DNA of 64,000 bases from an uncultured Bacilli bacterium (GTDB lineage Bacteria > Bacillota_I > Bacilli_A > RF39 > UBA660), in contig CAKOLO010000002.1 in the NCBI GenBank assembly GCA_934096235.1, forward strand, positions 124,001 through 188,000, read 5' to 3'. Positions 24,646-33,347 of this stretch are shown here, piece by piece; the stretch's first letter is position 1, and every line of letters starts with the position of its first letter. A program made the translations under genes and the position numbers. The notes under the pieces were generated by a model. That model worked only from the letters and a program-made list of their open reading frames with translations. It had not been told where the DNA came from and searched no databases.

Positions 24646-24710
24646 GATTCCTCCTTCTTTAGTAATATATGTTACGTGAGTTTTTTTGTACTTAAAACAT
24701 ATTATTAAAT

Positions 24711-25088
24711 ATGAAGGAAAGTTATGATGATATATTTAATACTAATCCAAGATATTCAACTACGATTGGATTTATTTTAGGTTTAGTACTTGTTGATAGT
24801 TTAACTGCTCCTGAACAAAATATGTTAGGTAACTGGATTATTCTTATTGGACAAACTATTCTTACGAATGCTGCTAGTCAAAATATAATAGAATCTAGGA
24901 TAACTGGTGGTATCATAAATATTAATTCTAAGGAAGTTAAATGTTTATATAACCCAGTAATTTATGATATAGAAAAGATAAGAAAAATTATTAAAGATAT
25001 TTATCCTTCTAGTAATAGTGATATAGATGTTTTAAAGAAAGCTATAGATGAGATTAATAAAAAATTAGATGAATTAAAAAAAGAATAA
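24711..25088 (+). CDS. Hypothetical protein, 125 aa, possibly leaderless
   Basis: Family of unknown function seen in Clostridia/Bacilli: an N-terminal hydrophobic hairpin with TIGFILGLVLVDSLTAPEQN and MLGNWIILIGQTILTNAAS (about residues 17-58), then a mixed domain and a C-terminal coiled coil (ending DEINKKLDELKKE). The membrane-like helices and EQNxLGNW motif suggest a membrane-associated role. The ATG at 24711 has no ribosome site, while CATATTAT lies about five bases before it, so the mRNA may start at the start codon. A sporulation link is only a guess. Confidence 0.65.
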   Translation: MKESYDDIFNTNPRYSTTIGFILGLVLVDSLTAPEQNMLGNWIILIGQTILTNAASQNIIESRITGGIININSKEVKCLYNPVIYDIEKIRKIIKDIYPSSNSDIDVLKKAIDEINKKLDELKKE

Positions 25089-26243
25089 TTATTCTATAAT
25101 TACTCTTTCCATGTTAGCTTTTGATCCTTTTATTTTAACAGTGTATCTTTCAAGTTCATCATTATCATAGATTTTTCCTTCTTTTAAGTCATCTATATAT
25201 ACACTTAAACGATCTCTTTTATTTAGTTTTAATGATATATATATACTATCTGTATTTTTCTTTATGAAGTAGTCATAGTAGCATTCATAGTATTTAACTT
25301 CTACTTCTATTTTATTTTTTAATGATTCATCATATTCTACTATATATTTAGTTTTATAATTACTATTAAATGTTATATAGAATGATTTATTATCTTTTGA
25401 TAAATTATATGTTGTTAAGCTTTTTGTCATTGTGTATTTATCACTAACATCATGTGTTGTTTTAATATTTGATATTTCTTTTAAGAATAGTGTTATTCCT
25501 AGTGCCGTAACTATTATAAATGTTATTATAAATATTAATGACCATTTTAAACTTATTTTCTTTTTAAATATACTTTTATTAATTAATATAACTAATGATA
25601 AAACTAAAAGTACTATTCCTAGAAGTGCTATTACAAGTCCATATAGTTTAACACCATCTAAGAAGGCAAATATAGAAGCCATAAAGATTACTAATAACCA
25701 TAACCATATAAATAGTAATACAACTGTTAAAATGACCCCTAAGGTCTTAAAAATAATTCTTTTAACTCTTGAAGATTTACTTTCAAATATTTTTTTCTCT
25801 GTTACTATTTCAGTCACATTAGTTATTTCTTCTTGTGCTTCTTCTATAACATCATCTATATTTTCTTTTAAAGAATCTTTCCTTTTAGTTTTAGGAAGTT
25901 TTACTTTCTTAACTTTATCTTCTTTAATAAATTCTTTTTTTAATACTTTTTTTGTTTCTTTAAGTTTTTTCTTTTTACTTTTTTCTTTCTTTATTGAATT
26001 TATTTTTTCTTTTAAAGATTCTATAAGTGATTTAAATTTATTTTTATTTAATGATTCTAATTCTTTTTTAGCTATTTCATCTGGTTTACCTAAATCTTTT
26101 AATATACTAGTCATTTTTCTTTTATTCTTTTTACCATCTTCTATAAACTTAATATATTTTTTCATTATTTTATTTTTTTGACTAGGTTTTAAATCATTAA
26201 ATTTGCTTTCTAAATCTTTTAAAAATTTTTCATCTTTTTTCAT
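25089..26243 (-). CDS. HAAS/DUF1700-like membrane protein, 384 aa
   Basis: Residues 1-70 resemble the HAAS/DUF1700 signalling domain: helices of the KDLESKFNDLKPSQKNKIMK type followed by LGKPDEIAKKELE. Then come a lysine-rich coiled coil (about 80-150), two or three membrane helices (about 165-255) and an extracytoplasmic beta-rich domain (about 265-384). Such domains usually pair with PadR regulators or form sensor proteins; no PadR gene is adjacent. Function unknown. It is convergent with the 24711 gene with no gap. Confidence 0.7.
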   Translation of the reverse strand: MKKDEKFLKDLESKFNDLKPSQKNKIMKKYIKFIEDGKKNKRKMTSILKDLGKPDEIAKKELESLNKNKFKSLIESLKEKINSIKKEKSKKKKLKETKKVLKKEFIKEDKVKKVKLPKTKRKDSLKENIDDVIEEAQEEITNVTEIVTEKKIFESKSSRVKRIIFKTLGVILTVVLLFIWLWLLVIFMASIFAFLDGVKLYGLVIALLGIVLLVLSLVILINKSIFKKKISLKWSLIFIITFIIVTALGITLFLKEISNIKTTHDVSDKYTMTKSLTTYNLSKDNKSFYITFNSNYKTKYIVEYDESLKNKIEVEVKYYECYYDYFIKKNTDSIYISLKLNKRDRLSVYIDDLKEGKIYDNDELERYTVKIKGSKANMERVIIE

Positions 26244-26291
26244 ATTCGTTTCTCCAATATAGTACCTATTATTATAAGTATATTATATTTT

Positions 26292-26948
26292 TTAGTCAAA
26301 TATTTTATCTATTTCTTTAATAATTGTTTTTTTAATTTTCTTAAATAGTTTATTTATTGCATCTTTTATGGAATCTAATACTTTATCAACTATTTTTTCT
26401 ATGAATGATTTTTCTTCTACACTACTTGTGTCTTTTGTGTCTTTTACTTCTGTTGTTGTATTATTTGTTTCTTTTTGTACTTCATCACTCCATACTCCTA
26501 GCTTGGCTTCTTTAGCTTTTTCTTCTTCTTTTTGAAGTTCTTCAGTATACATATATTTTCCATATAGATATGCTACTTTGGCATATCCTTTTTCTATAAG
26601 TTCTTTTTGAAGTAATGAATCATCTACAAATATCCATCCAAGTGCTCTTTCATATTTATCAGTTTTTGAACTTCCTTTATCATATTCAATTTCTAGTTTC
26701 TTTGCATCTTTAACTCTATTACATGTATAATCGCTAGCTTCTTTTCCATATGGTTCAACTCCTTTTTTAGGATGTTTAGTTTCAGGAGTATCTACTGCTA
26801 AAAATCTAACAGTTGTTTTTTTACCATCTATTAATACTTTTATTGTATCACCATCAACACAAGACTCAAATGTTACCTCTTTTCTTTCAGCATATACATT
26901 GGTTAAAAAACATACAAAACAAAAAAATATTATTACTATCTTCTTCAT
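26292..26948 (-). CDS. Secreted staphylococcal-nuclease-like (thermonuclease) protein
   Basis: 218 residues. A signal peptide covers residues 1-20 (cleavage after NVYA). The SNase domain spans about 22-150: GDTIKVLIDGKKTTVRFLAVDTPET carries the first catalytic Arg and metal-site Asp residues, KYERALGWIF the second catalytic Arg region, and the domain ends at LGVWS. A lysine-rich tail (about 165-218) forms amphipathic helices that may bind nucleic acid or membrane. It should degrade DNA/RNA outside the cell or at the surface. Single gene. Confidence 0.9.
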   Translation of the reverse strand: MKKIVIIFFCFVCFLTNVYAERKEVTFESCVDGDTIKVLIDGKKTTVRFLAVDTPETKHPKKGVEPYGKEASDYTCNRVKDAKKLEIEYDKGSSKTDKYERALGWIFVDDSLLQKELIEKGYAKVAYLYGKYMYTEELQKEEEKAKEAKLGVWSDEVQKETNNTTTEVKDTKDTSSVEEKSFIEKIVDKVLDSIKDAINKLFKKIKKTIIKEIDKIFD

Positions 26949-26994
26949 AATAATATTTTACCATATTTTATATATTTAAAAAAGAATTTTAGAT

Positions 26995-27024
26995 GGAAAA
27001 GACTTAACATTTTCGTTAAGTCTT
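26995..27024 (-). terminator. Terminator of the coat gene pair
   Basis: AAGACTTAAC-ATTTTC-GTTAAGTCTT stem with T run on minus, overlapping the stop of the 102-aa coat gene. Confidence 0.8.
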
Positions 27025-27331
27025 AACTTAATTCACCAAATTTATTATTATATTTAGTGTATGATTTTTCAATCTTTTTGTCTTCTTCTATAGCTACTGT
27101 ATACCAACCTTTTTCAAACATAAGATTGAATATATCACGAGCTATATCTTTAGTGTCTTCAAATATACTCATTACTTTTTTATATAAGTATTTATTACTC
27201 ATTTCATTTATCGCAACACTATAACTATTTGATATATTCTTTTCGGATAATAATATATCATTTAATATATCTTCTTCACTCATACATTCATCTTTTGGTG
27301 TTTGTTCACATTTATTTTTAATTTCTTCCAT
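27023..27331 (-). CDS. CotF-like spore coat protein, 102 aa
   Basis: Ferritin-like coat protein of the CotF family: ILNDILLSEKNISNSYSVAI (about residues 24-43) and the typical end FNLMFEKGWYTV (about 68-79). In Clostridia and Bacilli these small helical proteins bind to the spore coat. Cysteines and acidic residues precede the domain. Second gene of a two-gene unit with the 65-aa protein 8 bp upstream. Probably expressed in the mother cell during sporulation; no clear sigma site is visible. Confidence 0.8.
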   Translation of the reverse strand: MEEIKNKCEQTPKDECMSEEDILNDILLSEKNISNSYSVAINEMSNKYLYKKVMSIFEDTKDIARDIFNLMFEKGWYTVAIEEDKKIEKSYTKYNNKFGELS

Positions 27332-27339
27332 AATTCCTC

Positions 27340-27537
27340 CTATTCCAATACTTCTAGTAAATCTTTATAATGTTTGAAATGCATTTTCTTTATCTTTGTT
27401 AGAAGTTCTATTACTTTTTCATCTTCTACACATTCTAGATAAGCATATACTTTCTTATTCATTATAAAGTTCCAATTAAGCATATCTTCTATATATAATA
27501 AGTCTTTTATTGATATTATATTTGGTACTTCTTTCAT
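27340..27537 (-). CDS. Small helical coat-associated protein, 65 aa
   Basis: A two-helix protein with IKDLLYIEDMLNWNFIMNKK and MHFKHYKDLLEVLE. This short family is usually encoded directly before CotF-like coat genes in Clostridia, as here (8 bp gap). It is therefore a likely partner of the 102-aa protein in the spore coat. ATG 27537 follows AGGAGG. The role is inferred from neighbourhood. Confidence 0.75.
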   Translation of the reverse strand: MKEVPNIISIKDLLYIEDMLNWNFIMNKKVYAYLECVEDEKVIELLTKIKKMHFKHYKDLLEVLE

Positions 27538-27616
27538 ACTTTTGCCTCCTAGTTATATTATTTACAAAAGTGTATATAATAATAGTGTAAAATTTTTCCA
27601 AAAAAGTTTTATAAAA

Positions 27617-27657
27617 TTAGCACTTTCTATTGACAAGTGCTAATTATTGAGTATAAT
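27617..27657 (+). promoter_or_regulatory. CIRCE operator and promoter of hsp20
   Basis: TTAGCACTT-N9-AAGTGCTAA at 27617-27643 is a perfect CIRCE-type inverted repeat, the binding site of HrcA. The -35 TTGACA (27630-27635) lies inside its loop and right arm, and TATAAT follows at 27652-27657 (spacer 16). Repression by HrcA and release on heat shock are expected from the family; hrcA itself is not in this window. Confidence 0.9.
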
Positions 27658-27681
27658 TATAATTGTTAGGAGATGAAAATA

Positions 27682-28077
27682 ATGAGTTTATTACCAGAAA
27701 AGTTTTATTTAGATGATTTCTTTGATGATTTTGTACCAATGCCAAAAATGCCAAAGAATGACATGAAATGTGATATTTATGAAAAAGGTGGTAAAATTCA
27801 TATTGATATGGATGTTCCAGGATTCAATAAGGACGATGTAAAAATTGACTTAGATGATGGTATTCTTACAATAGTTGCTACTAAACATGAAGAAAAAGAA
27901 GATAAAGAAAAGAATTACTATCGTAAAGAAAGATCATTTGGTACATTCAGAAGACAATTTAACGTTGGTAACGTAAATGAAAAATCTATTGAAGCACACT
28001 TCAATAATGGTGTTTTAAAGATTAACTTCCCTAAAGAAGAACAAAAACAATCAAAGAAATTCATTGATATAAAATAA
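27682..28077 (+). CDS. Small heat-shock protein, Hsp20/alpha-crystallin family
   Basis: 131 residues. The alpha-crystallin domain (about 35-125) has the conserved VPGFNKDDVKIDLDDGILTI strand pair, FRRQFNVG, and the GVLKINFPK ending before a short KQSKKFIDIK tail. It holds unfolding proteins in an ATP-independent way. The second ATG at 27682 is preferred: AGGAG lies nine bases before it but touches the ATG at 27673. It is controlled by the CIRCE element just upstream, a direct link to heat-shock regulation. Confidence 0.95.
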   Translation: MSLLPEKFYLDDFFDDFVPMPKMPKNDMKCDIYEKGGKIHIDMDVPGFNKDDVKIDLDDGILTIVATKHEEKEDKEKNYYRKERSFGTFRRQFNVGNVNEKSIEAHFNNGVLKINFPKEEQKQSKKFIDIK

Positions 28078-28092
28078 GTAAATTAAACTAAA

Positions 28093-28118
28093 GGTACTTC
28101 AAAAGAAGTATCTTTTTT
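28093..28118 (+). terminator. Terminator of hsp20
   Basis: GGTACTTC-AAAA-GAAGTATC stem with one G-T pair, then TTTTTT. Confidence 0.85.
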
Positions 28119-28140
28119 GTATAATAAAAATGGTGAATAT

Positions 28141-28563
28141 ATGAAAAAGATAATATATGTATTTCTTATTATTTTGATGCTTTGTGGTTGTAATAACAAT
28201 ACTGATGTTAAACTTGATAGAGGAGAAAAAACAAGTATTCCTTTTAGTTATATTGATGGTCTTCAAGAAACTAGTTATATTGAACTTTATAATTTAGATG
28301 ATAAACTATATAGAACTATTAAAGATAAAAATATTATAAATGATATTATTAATACTTTATATGAAGGCTATCGTTATCTAGATAGTTACTCCACTACATA
28401 TGAAGGAGCGTCTTATACAATGAAATTTTATAATGATAAAGATGAAAAAATAAATGAGATTAACTTATATAATACTTTTGATACATTCGATATATTAAAT
28501 GATAATATTAGATATATATTAAGTCATGAAAATTTTAATAAGATTGTTTATTATATAAAATAA
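28141..28563 (+). CDS. Putative lipoprotein, 140 aa
   Basis: A signal peptide with lipobox ends at LCGC, with the lipidated Cys at residue 17; residues 4-14 are strongly hydrophobic. The mature part is small and acidic/aromatic, with no family I recognise. ATG 28141 follows GGTGA; a frame open from 28117 would put extra residues before the signal, so I reject it. Surface-anchored in the membrane; function unknown. A terminator follows. Confidence 0.8.
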   Translation: MKKIIYVFLIILMLCGCNNNTDVKLDRGEKTSIPFSYIDGLQETSYIELYNLDDKLYRTIKDKNIINDIINTLYEGYRYLDSYSTTYEGASYTMKFYNDKDEKINEINLYNTFDTFDILNDNIRYILSHENFNKIVYYIK

Positions 28564-28586
28564 AGATACTTTGATAAGTATCTTTT
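28562..28586. terminator. Bidirectional terminator between convergent genes
   Basis: AGATACTT-TGAT-AAGTATCT stem with T tails on both sides. Confidence 0.8.
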
Positions 28587-28728
28587 AGTTTACCCATTTA
28601 ATTAAGTTAATCTTATCTATTTCATAGAGAATACCTTTTATATTTTTAAATCCAATATGAGTAAATATTTCTTTAGATTTAGTATTATCATTATCCATAG
28701 TTTTTCCATCATAAATTTTATAATTCAT
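28585..28728 (-). CDS. Small hypothetical protein, 47 aa
   Basis: Short frame with AGAGG seven bases before the ATG at 28728 and its own terminator. The product contains IFTHIGFKNIKGILYEIDK, which could be a small helix-strand domain. It lies after the ychF terminator, so it is made by readthrough or its own promoter. Not recognised; existence is moderately likely. Confidence 0.5.
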   Translation of the reverse strand: MNYKIYDGKTMDNDNTKSKEIFTHIGFKNIKGILYEIDKINLIKWVN

Positions 28729-28742
28729 TTTAACCTCTAAAC

Positions 28743-28761
28743 AAAAAAGACCATAAGGTCT
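28743..28761 (-). terminator. Terminator of the ychF operon
   Basis: AGACC-TTAT-GGTCT with TTTTTT on minus, overlapping the ychF stop codon. Confidence 0.8.
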
Positions 28762-29866
28762 ATTTTGTAACATTAAATCTAAATAAGCAAATATCTCCAT
28801 CTTGCATTACATATTCTTTTCCTTCTAGTCTTGCTTTACCTGCTTCTTTTACTTTTAGTTCACTTCCATAGTTTACTAAGTCATCATAGCTCATTACTTC
28901 TGCTTTTATGAATCCACGTTCAAAGTCTGTGTGAATAAGTCCTGCACATTCTGGGGCTTTCATTCCATCTTTGAATGTCCATGCTCTTACTTCATCTTTA
29001 CCTACTGTAAAGAATGTTTTAAGTCCAAGTAGATGATATGTATTATGAATTAATTGATCTAAACCACTATTTTGAATTCCTAAATCTCTTAAGAATTCTT
29101 GTTTAGATTCTTCATCTAACTCTGAAAGTTCACTTTCTATTTTAGCACACATAAGTACTACACTAGCATTTTCTTTTGATGCATATTCACGTACTTTATT
29201 TACATATTCATTTTCTTTAGAAAGTAAATCATCTTCTGATACGTTTGCTAAATAAATGAATGGTTTTTGTGTTATTAGATTATATGTTTTAATTAATTTA
29301 CTTTCTTTTTCATCAAATGTTTCTAGTCTTAACATTTTTCCACTACTAAGTATTTCTTGAAGTCTTTTTAGAAGTGCTACTTCGTAAAGTGCATCTTTAT
29401 CATTTGATGTTACTGCTTTCTTTTCTATTCTAGATAGTCTTCCTTCAACTATTTCAAGGTCGCTAAGAATAAGTTCATAGTTTACTATTTCTATATCACG
29501 TACTGGGTCTATTGTTCCTTCTACGTGTATAATATCTTTATTTTCAAAACATCTAACTACTTGTACGATAGCATCTACTTCACGAATGTTTGCTAAAAAT
29601 TTGTTTCCTAAACCTTCTCCAGTAGAGGCACCTTTTACTAAACCTGCTATATCAATAAATTCATATTGAGTTGGTATTAGTCTTTCTGGCATATACATGT
29701 CATTAAGTGTTTCTAATCTTTTATCTGGTACAGTAACTACTCCTACATTCGGATCTATTGTTGCGAATGGATAGTTTGCTGCCAAGATATTTTTCTTTGT
29801 TATTGCATTAAATAATGTACTTTTTCCTACATTAGGAAGACCTATAATTCCTGCTTTAAGCGCCAT
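28760..29866 (-). CDS. ychF: Ribosome-binding ATPase YchF
   Basis: 368-residue OBG-family P-loop protein. G1 GLPNVGKSTLFNAI is at residues 8-21, DIAGLVKGASTGEGLGN near 73-89, and the C-terminal TGS domain holds FFTVGKDEVRAWT and LIHTDFERGFI. YchF prefers ATP, binds ribosomes and is linked to stress responses and translation. It is the last gene of an operon with AbgT, DUF951, ParB and ParA, a linkage also seen in Bacillus near the origin. Confidence 0.96.
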   Translation of the reverse strand: MALKAGIIGLPNVGKSTLFNAITKKNILAANYPFATIDPNVGVVTVPDKRLETLNDMYMPERLIPTQYEFIDIAGLVKGASTGEGLGNKFLANIREVDAIVQVVRCFENKDIIHVEGTIDPVRDIEIVNYELILSDLEIVEGRLSRIEKKAVTSNDKDALYEVALLKRLQEILSSGKMLRLETFDEKESKLIKTYNLITQKPFIYLANVSEDDLLSKENEYVNKVREYASKENASVVLMCAKIESELSELDEESKQEFLRDLGIQNSGLDQLIHNTYHLLGLKTFFTVGKDEVRAWTFKDGMKAPECAGLIHTDFERGFIKAEVMSYDDLVNYGSELKVKEAGKARLEGKEYVMQDGDICLFRFNVTK

Positions 29867-31388
29867 ATGTTACCCCCGGTAAAGTGCCAATTCCTATAGG
29901 TAGTCCAGTTAAGTACCAAGCTACTATTACTACTGCCCATATAACAGTTATATATATTGCGTAAGGTACCATATATTTTGTACTTCCAAATAGTGTAATT
30001 GTTTCATCACTTTTATTATATTTTTCTAAGAATGCTATGTAGATTACATAGTATAAGAATAATGGTGTTAATCCTTTAGTTACTGAATCTGCTGCTGAAA
30101 ATATTACTTGGGCAAATTCTGGGCTAATGCTTTCTGCCATTAATATTGATACTACGTTTCCTGATAGCATACTCCATTTTACTGTGGAACTTGGACAAAA
30201 TATATTAACTATTGCTACTAAAGCAAATATTGTTAATATAAGTCCTATTCCTGAAAATTTAAGACCACCTATTATTTTAGATGTCCATGCTACTAGAACC
30301 ATACCTATTCCACTTTCATCGTATATGTTTATAAATAATGATGCGAAGAATAATAGTACTAGTATACTTCCTATACCATCTAATGAGTATCCTAAACTTT
30401 CTGCTATATCGTTATTATTTTTAATTGATTTCGTCATAAGTCCATATCCAAGTCCTATTATTACAAATAATAATGTTACTATAAATATGAATCCTTTATT
30501 AAACATAGAATTTGTTCCAAATAGCATATCTATATATTTTGTACTACCTGAATCTAGTAATAATCCTGATAAAGGTAATCCTGGTATTATCATATATATT
30601 ACTATTAATGTATATAAGAATCCAGCTCCTAAGCCTATAATTAGACCTCTTAATTCTTTATTAGTAATTTTAACTTCTTCGTCTTCTACATTCATTCTAG
30701 GTAGTTTTGGCATTATTTTCTTTTCAGTTATATGAGTAAACACAATTGATGTAATAATTAGAACTGCTATCATTATAAATAATGCAAAGAATATTCCTAT
30801 TTTATATTTAGGGTCTGTCACATATGCAGCATTTAGTGTCATTGTTAGAAGTTCACTATCGTTTGCTGACATGAATACGTTTATTCCATATCCAAATGAA
30901 AGAGATGCAAATGATGCTATTATTCCTCCAAGCGGATTTCTTCTTCCATATTTAAATAATAATGCTCCTATTGGTAACATAACTACGAATCCAACTTTAC
31001 CAAGTAGGGAGAATAATAAACTTAAGAATACTAATATAAATGTTATTGTATATCTTTTAGAGTTTCTAGTGAGTATTGTGAAGAATGTCTTCATGAATCC
31101 TGTTTTTTCTAGAACTCCTATTCCTATAAGAACTATTATAAGTGCACCTAGTGGCTCAAAATTAACAAATCCACTAACTGCTGTTGTAACTATATGTTTT
31201 ATACCTTTAGTACTAAATAAGTTTTTAACTTCAACTACGTTGTTAATAAGTTCACTTGATGCTCTATTAACAGTAGTATATTCACCTTGAACGTTAATAA
31301 GATGTAAGAATCCACTTAATAGAATAGTTACAGAGATTAAAATTATAAAGGTCATTATAGGACTTAATTTTAATTTCTTTTTAAACAT
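29856..31388 (-). CDS. AbgT-family transporter
   Basis: 510 residues with about 12 membrane helices. GKVGFVVMLPIGALLFKYGRR, FGYGINVFMSANDSELL and the FCPSSTVKWSMLSG region are diagnostic for AbgT proteins. Members move p-aminobenzoyl-glutamate or export sulfonamides, driven by ion gradients. Why it sits between ychF and parB is unclear; it overlaps ychF by 11 bp and touches the DUF951 gene, so all are co-transcribed. Confidence 0.92.
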   Translation of the reverse strand: MFKKKLKLSPIMTFIILISVTILLSGFLHLINVQGEYTTVNRASSELINNVVEVKNLFSTKGIKHIVTTAVSGFVNFEPLGALIIVLIGIGVLEKTGFMKTFFTILTRNSKRYTITFILVFLSLLFSLLGKVGFVVMLPIGALLFKYGRRNPLGGIIASFASLSFGYGINVFMSANDSELLTMTLNAAYVTDPKYKIGIFFALFIMIAVLIITSIVFTHITEKKIMPKLPRMNVEDEEVKITNKELRGLIIGLGAGFLYTLIVIYMIIPGLPLSGLLLDSGSTKYIDMLFGTNSMFNKGFIFIVTLLFVIIGLGYGLMTKSIKNNNDIAESLGYSLDGIGSILVLLFFASLFINIYDESGIGMVLVAWTSKIIGGLKFSGIGLILTIFALVAIVNIFCPSSTVKWSMLSGNVVSILMAESISPEFAQVIFSAADSVTKGLTPLFLYYVIYIAFLEKYNKSDETITLFGSTKYMVPYAIYITVIWAVVIVAWYLTGLPIGIGTLPGVTYGA

Positions 31389-31573
31389 TAAATTTCCTCA
31401 ACTTTCTTTAGTTTTTTTTCAAATTCAATTCTATCCATCATTATACTTCTACCACATTTAATACATTTTATTTTAATGTCAACTCCTACTCTTGTAACTT
31501 CCCATAGGTTAGTTCCACAAGGATGTGGTTTTTTCATAATGACTTTGCTTCCTATTTTATACTCTTTATTCAT
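31388..31573 (-). CDS. DUF951 family protein, 61 aa
   Basis: Small beta domain with a zinc-like pair: KKPHPCGTNLWEV and IKCIKCGRSIMMDR. DUF951 genes sit near parAB and ychF in many Firmicutes, as here. I take the ATG at 31573, directly after the parB stop; a TTG at 31582 overlapping parB is an alternative. Function unknown. Confidence 0.85.
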   Translation of the reverse strand: MNKEYKIGSKVIMKKPHPCGTNLWEVTRVGVDIKIKCIKCGRSIMMDRIEFEKKLKKVEEI

Positions 31574-31574
31574 T

Positions 31575-32477
31575 TTAATCAACTTTCACTTCTATATTTA
31601 ATATTTCAAGAACTCTTTCTAAGTCTTTATCACTATTAAATGGAATGATTATTTTTTTATTTTTGATTTTAACTCTACTACCAATAGCATCTCTCATAGC
31701 TTCTTCTACATATCCATAAGTATTTACTGGTTTTGGTTTTACTACTTCATTTTTTCTTTTGAAATTTGGATTTTGAGCTAATGCTTCTAGAGCACGTACT
31801 GATAAGTGTTCTAATTTTACTTTTTCAGTTAATTCTAGTATTAATTCTTCATTTTCAAGTTTACTTAATACTTTAGCATGACCCATTGATATTAATCCAT
31901 GTAATATATCATTTTTAACTGATTCTGGTAAATTTAAAAGTCCTAACATATTAGTTATATAACTTCTACTTTTACCTATTTTATTAGCAAGTTGTTCTTG
32001 AGTTATATTTAATGCTTTTATAAGATTAGCATATGCTTCTGCTTCTTCTATAGCTGATAGGTCTTCACGTTGTATATTTTCAAGAAGAGCTATTTGCATC
32101 ATTTCTTCATCAGTAAAATCTTTTATTATAGCTGGTATTTTTTCTACTCCAACTAATTCACATGCTTTCTTTCTTCTTTCACCAGCAACTATTTCATAAC
32201 CTTTTATAGTCTTTTTAACTATGATTGGCTCTAAAACTCCGAACTCTTTAATTGAGTTTGCTAGTTCTACTAATTTTTCTTGTTCGAATGTTTTTCTTGG
32301 TTGATATGGATTACTTCTAAGTTCACTTACGTTTAATTCAACAATATCTTCTTTTGGAGTATTCTCTACTATTTCTTCAATTGGATCAATTGGATTTACA
32401 TATAGTGACTCATTACTAAATAATTGTTCTAAACCTCTTCCTAGTGCTTTTCTCTTATTTGTTTCCATTTCTTTCAA
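31575..32477 (-). CDS. parB: Chromosome partitioning protein ParB (Spo0J)
   Basis: 300 residues. The CTP-binding N-domain has SELRSNPYQPRKTF, VAGERRKKAC and LLENIQREDLSAIEEA; the helix-turn-helix is ITQEQLANKIGKSRSYITNM. ParB binds parS, loads SMC and regulates ParA; in spore formers Spo0J also affects sporulation onset. It overlaps parA by 23 bp. I saw no consensus parS palindrome in this window. Confidence 0.96.
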   Translation of the reverse strand: MKEMETNKRKALGRGLEQLFSNESLYVNPIDPIEEIVENTPKEDIVELNVSELRSNPYQPRKTFEQEKLVELANSIKEFGVLEPIIVKKTIKGYEIVAGERRKKACELVGVEKIPAIIKDFTDEEMMQIALLENIQREDLSAIEEAEAYANLIKALNITQEQLANKIGKSRSYITNMLGLLNLPESVKNDILHGLISMGHAKVLSKLENEELILELTEKVKLEHLSVRALEALAQNPNFKRKNEVVKPKPVNTYGYVEEAMRDAIGSRVKIKNKKIIIPFNSDKDLERVLEILNIEVKVD

Positions 32478-33243
32478 TCACCTCTTTGGCTAAATTTAAA
32501 TATGCTAGGGCACCTTTACTTTTTGGATCGTATTCTAATATTGGTTTTCCATGTGATGGTGCTTCTACTAGTTTTACAAGTCTTGGAATAATTGTACTAA
32601 ATACTTTTTCATTAAAGAATTTACGTACATCTTCTACTACTTCTAGACCTAACAATGTTCTTCCATCTAACATTGTTAATAAAACTCCTTCTATATCTAA
32701 ATTAGAGTTAACCTTTTGTTGTATTCTAATTACTGTATGTAATAGTTGATTAACTCCTTCTAATGAGTAATATTCACATTGAATTGGTATTAATACTGAA
32801 TCTGATGCAGCTAATGCATTAGTAGTTAATATACCTAAGTTTGGTGGACAATCTATAATTATATAATCATATCTATCTCTAATAGTATCTAATTGTTTTT
32901 TTAATTGTTCTGTGATTATAAATTCTTTATCTTGTACACTTATTTGAATTAATTCTATATCTACACCTGCTAAATCTATTAATGCAGGAATAATACTTAA
33001 ATTTTTATATGGTGTTTTAATTATTGTTTCTTTAATATCACATTCACCCATTATAACATTATATATACTCTTTTTAATTTTACCTCTATTTATCCCAAGT
33101 CCAGTTGTGCTGTTGCTTTGGGGATCTAAGTCAATTAGTAAAACTTTTTTACCTAAATGCCCTAGGGAACTAGATAAATTGATACTTGTTGTTGTCTTGC
33201 CTACTCCACCTTTTTGATTTACTAATGATATTATTTTTCCCAC
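32455..33243 (-). CDS. parA: Chromosome partitioning ATPase ParA (Soj)
   Basis: 262-residue deviant Walker ATPase. KGGVGKTT is at residues 11-18, LLIDLDPQSN near 35-44, and IIIDCPPNLG near 118-127. It works with ParB to separate chromosome origins and, in Bacillus, controls DnaA and sporulation. First gene of the parA-parB-DUF951-abgT-ychF unit. Its presence often marks the origin-proximal chromosome, though no origin is visible here. Confidence 0.96.
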   Translation of the reverse strand: MGKIISLVNQKGGVGKTTTSINLSSSLGHLGKKVLLIDLDPQSNSTTGLGINRGKIKKSIYNVIMGECDIKETIIKTPYKNLSIIPALIDLAGVDIELIQISVQDKEFIITEQLKKQLDTIRDRYDYIIIDCPPNLGILTTNALAASDSVLIPIQCEYYSLEGVNQLLHTVIRIQQKVNSNLDIEGVLLTMLDGRTLLGLEVVEDVRKFFNEKVFSTIIPRLVKLVEAPSHGKPILEYDPKSKGALAYLNLAKEVIERNGNK

Positions 33244-33316
33244 GATAGTTACCTCTCTTATCTATGTAATATTTTAACATATATTAAATTCATTTAAAAG
33301 AATAAAAACTGAAATA

Positions 33317-33347
33317 ATTAAAAAACTATGAATTATAATTTCATAGT
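33317..33347 (-). terminator. Terminator of the 33333 gene operon
   Basis: ACTATGAA / TTCATAGT stem with T run on minus; the stop codon of the zincin gene lies in the loop. Confidence 0.85.

Noticed and set aside
24646..24710. Fur box for feoAB
   Set aside because: No stretch comes close to the 19-bp GATAATGATTATCATTATC-type pattern.
28760..33243. parS sites or a replication origin near parAB
   Set aside because: I found no TGTTTCACGTGAAACA-like palindrome and no DnaA-box cluster or dnaA gene in the window.
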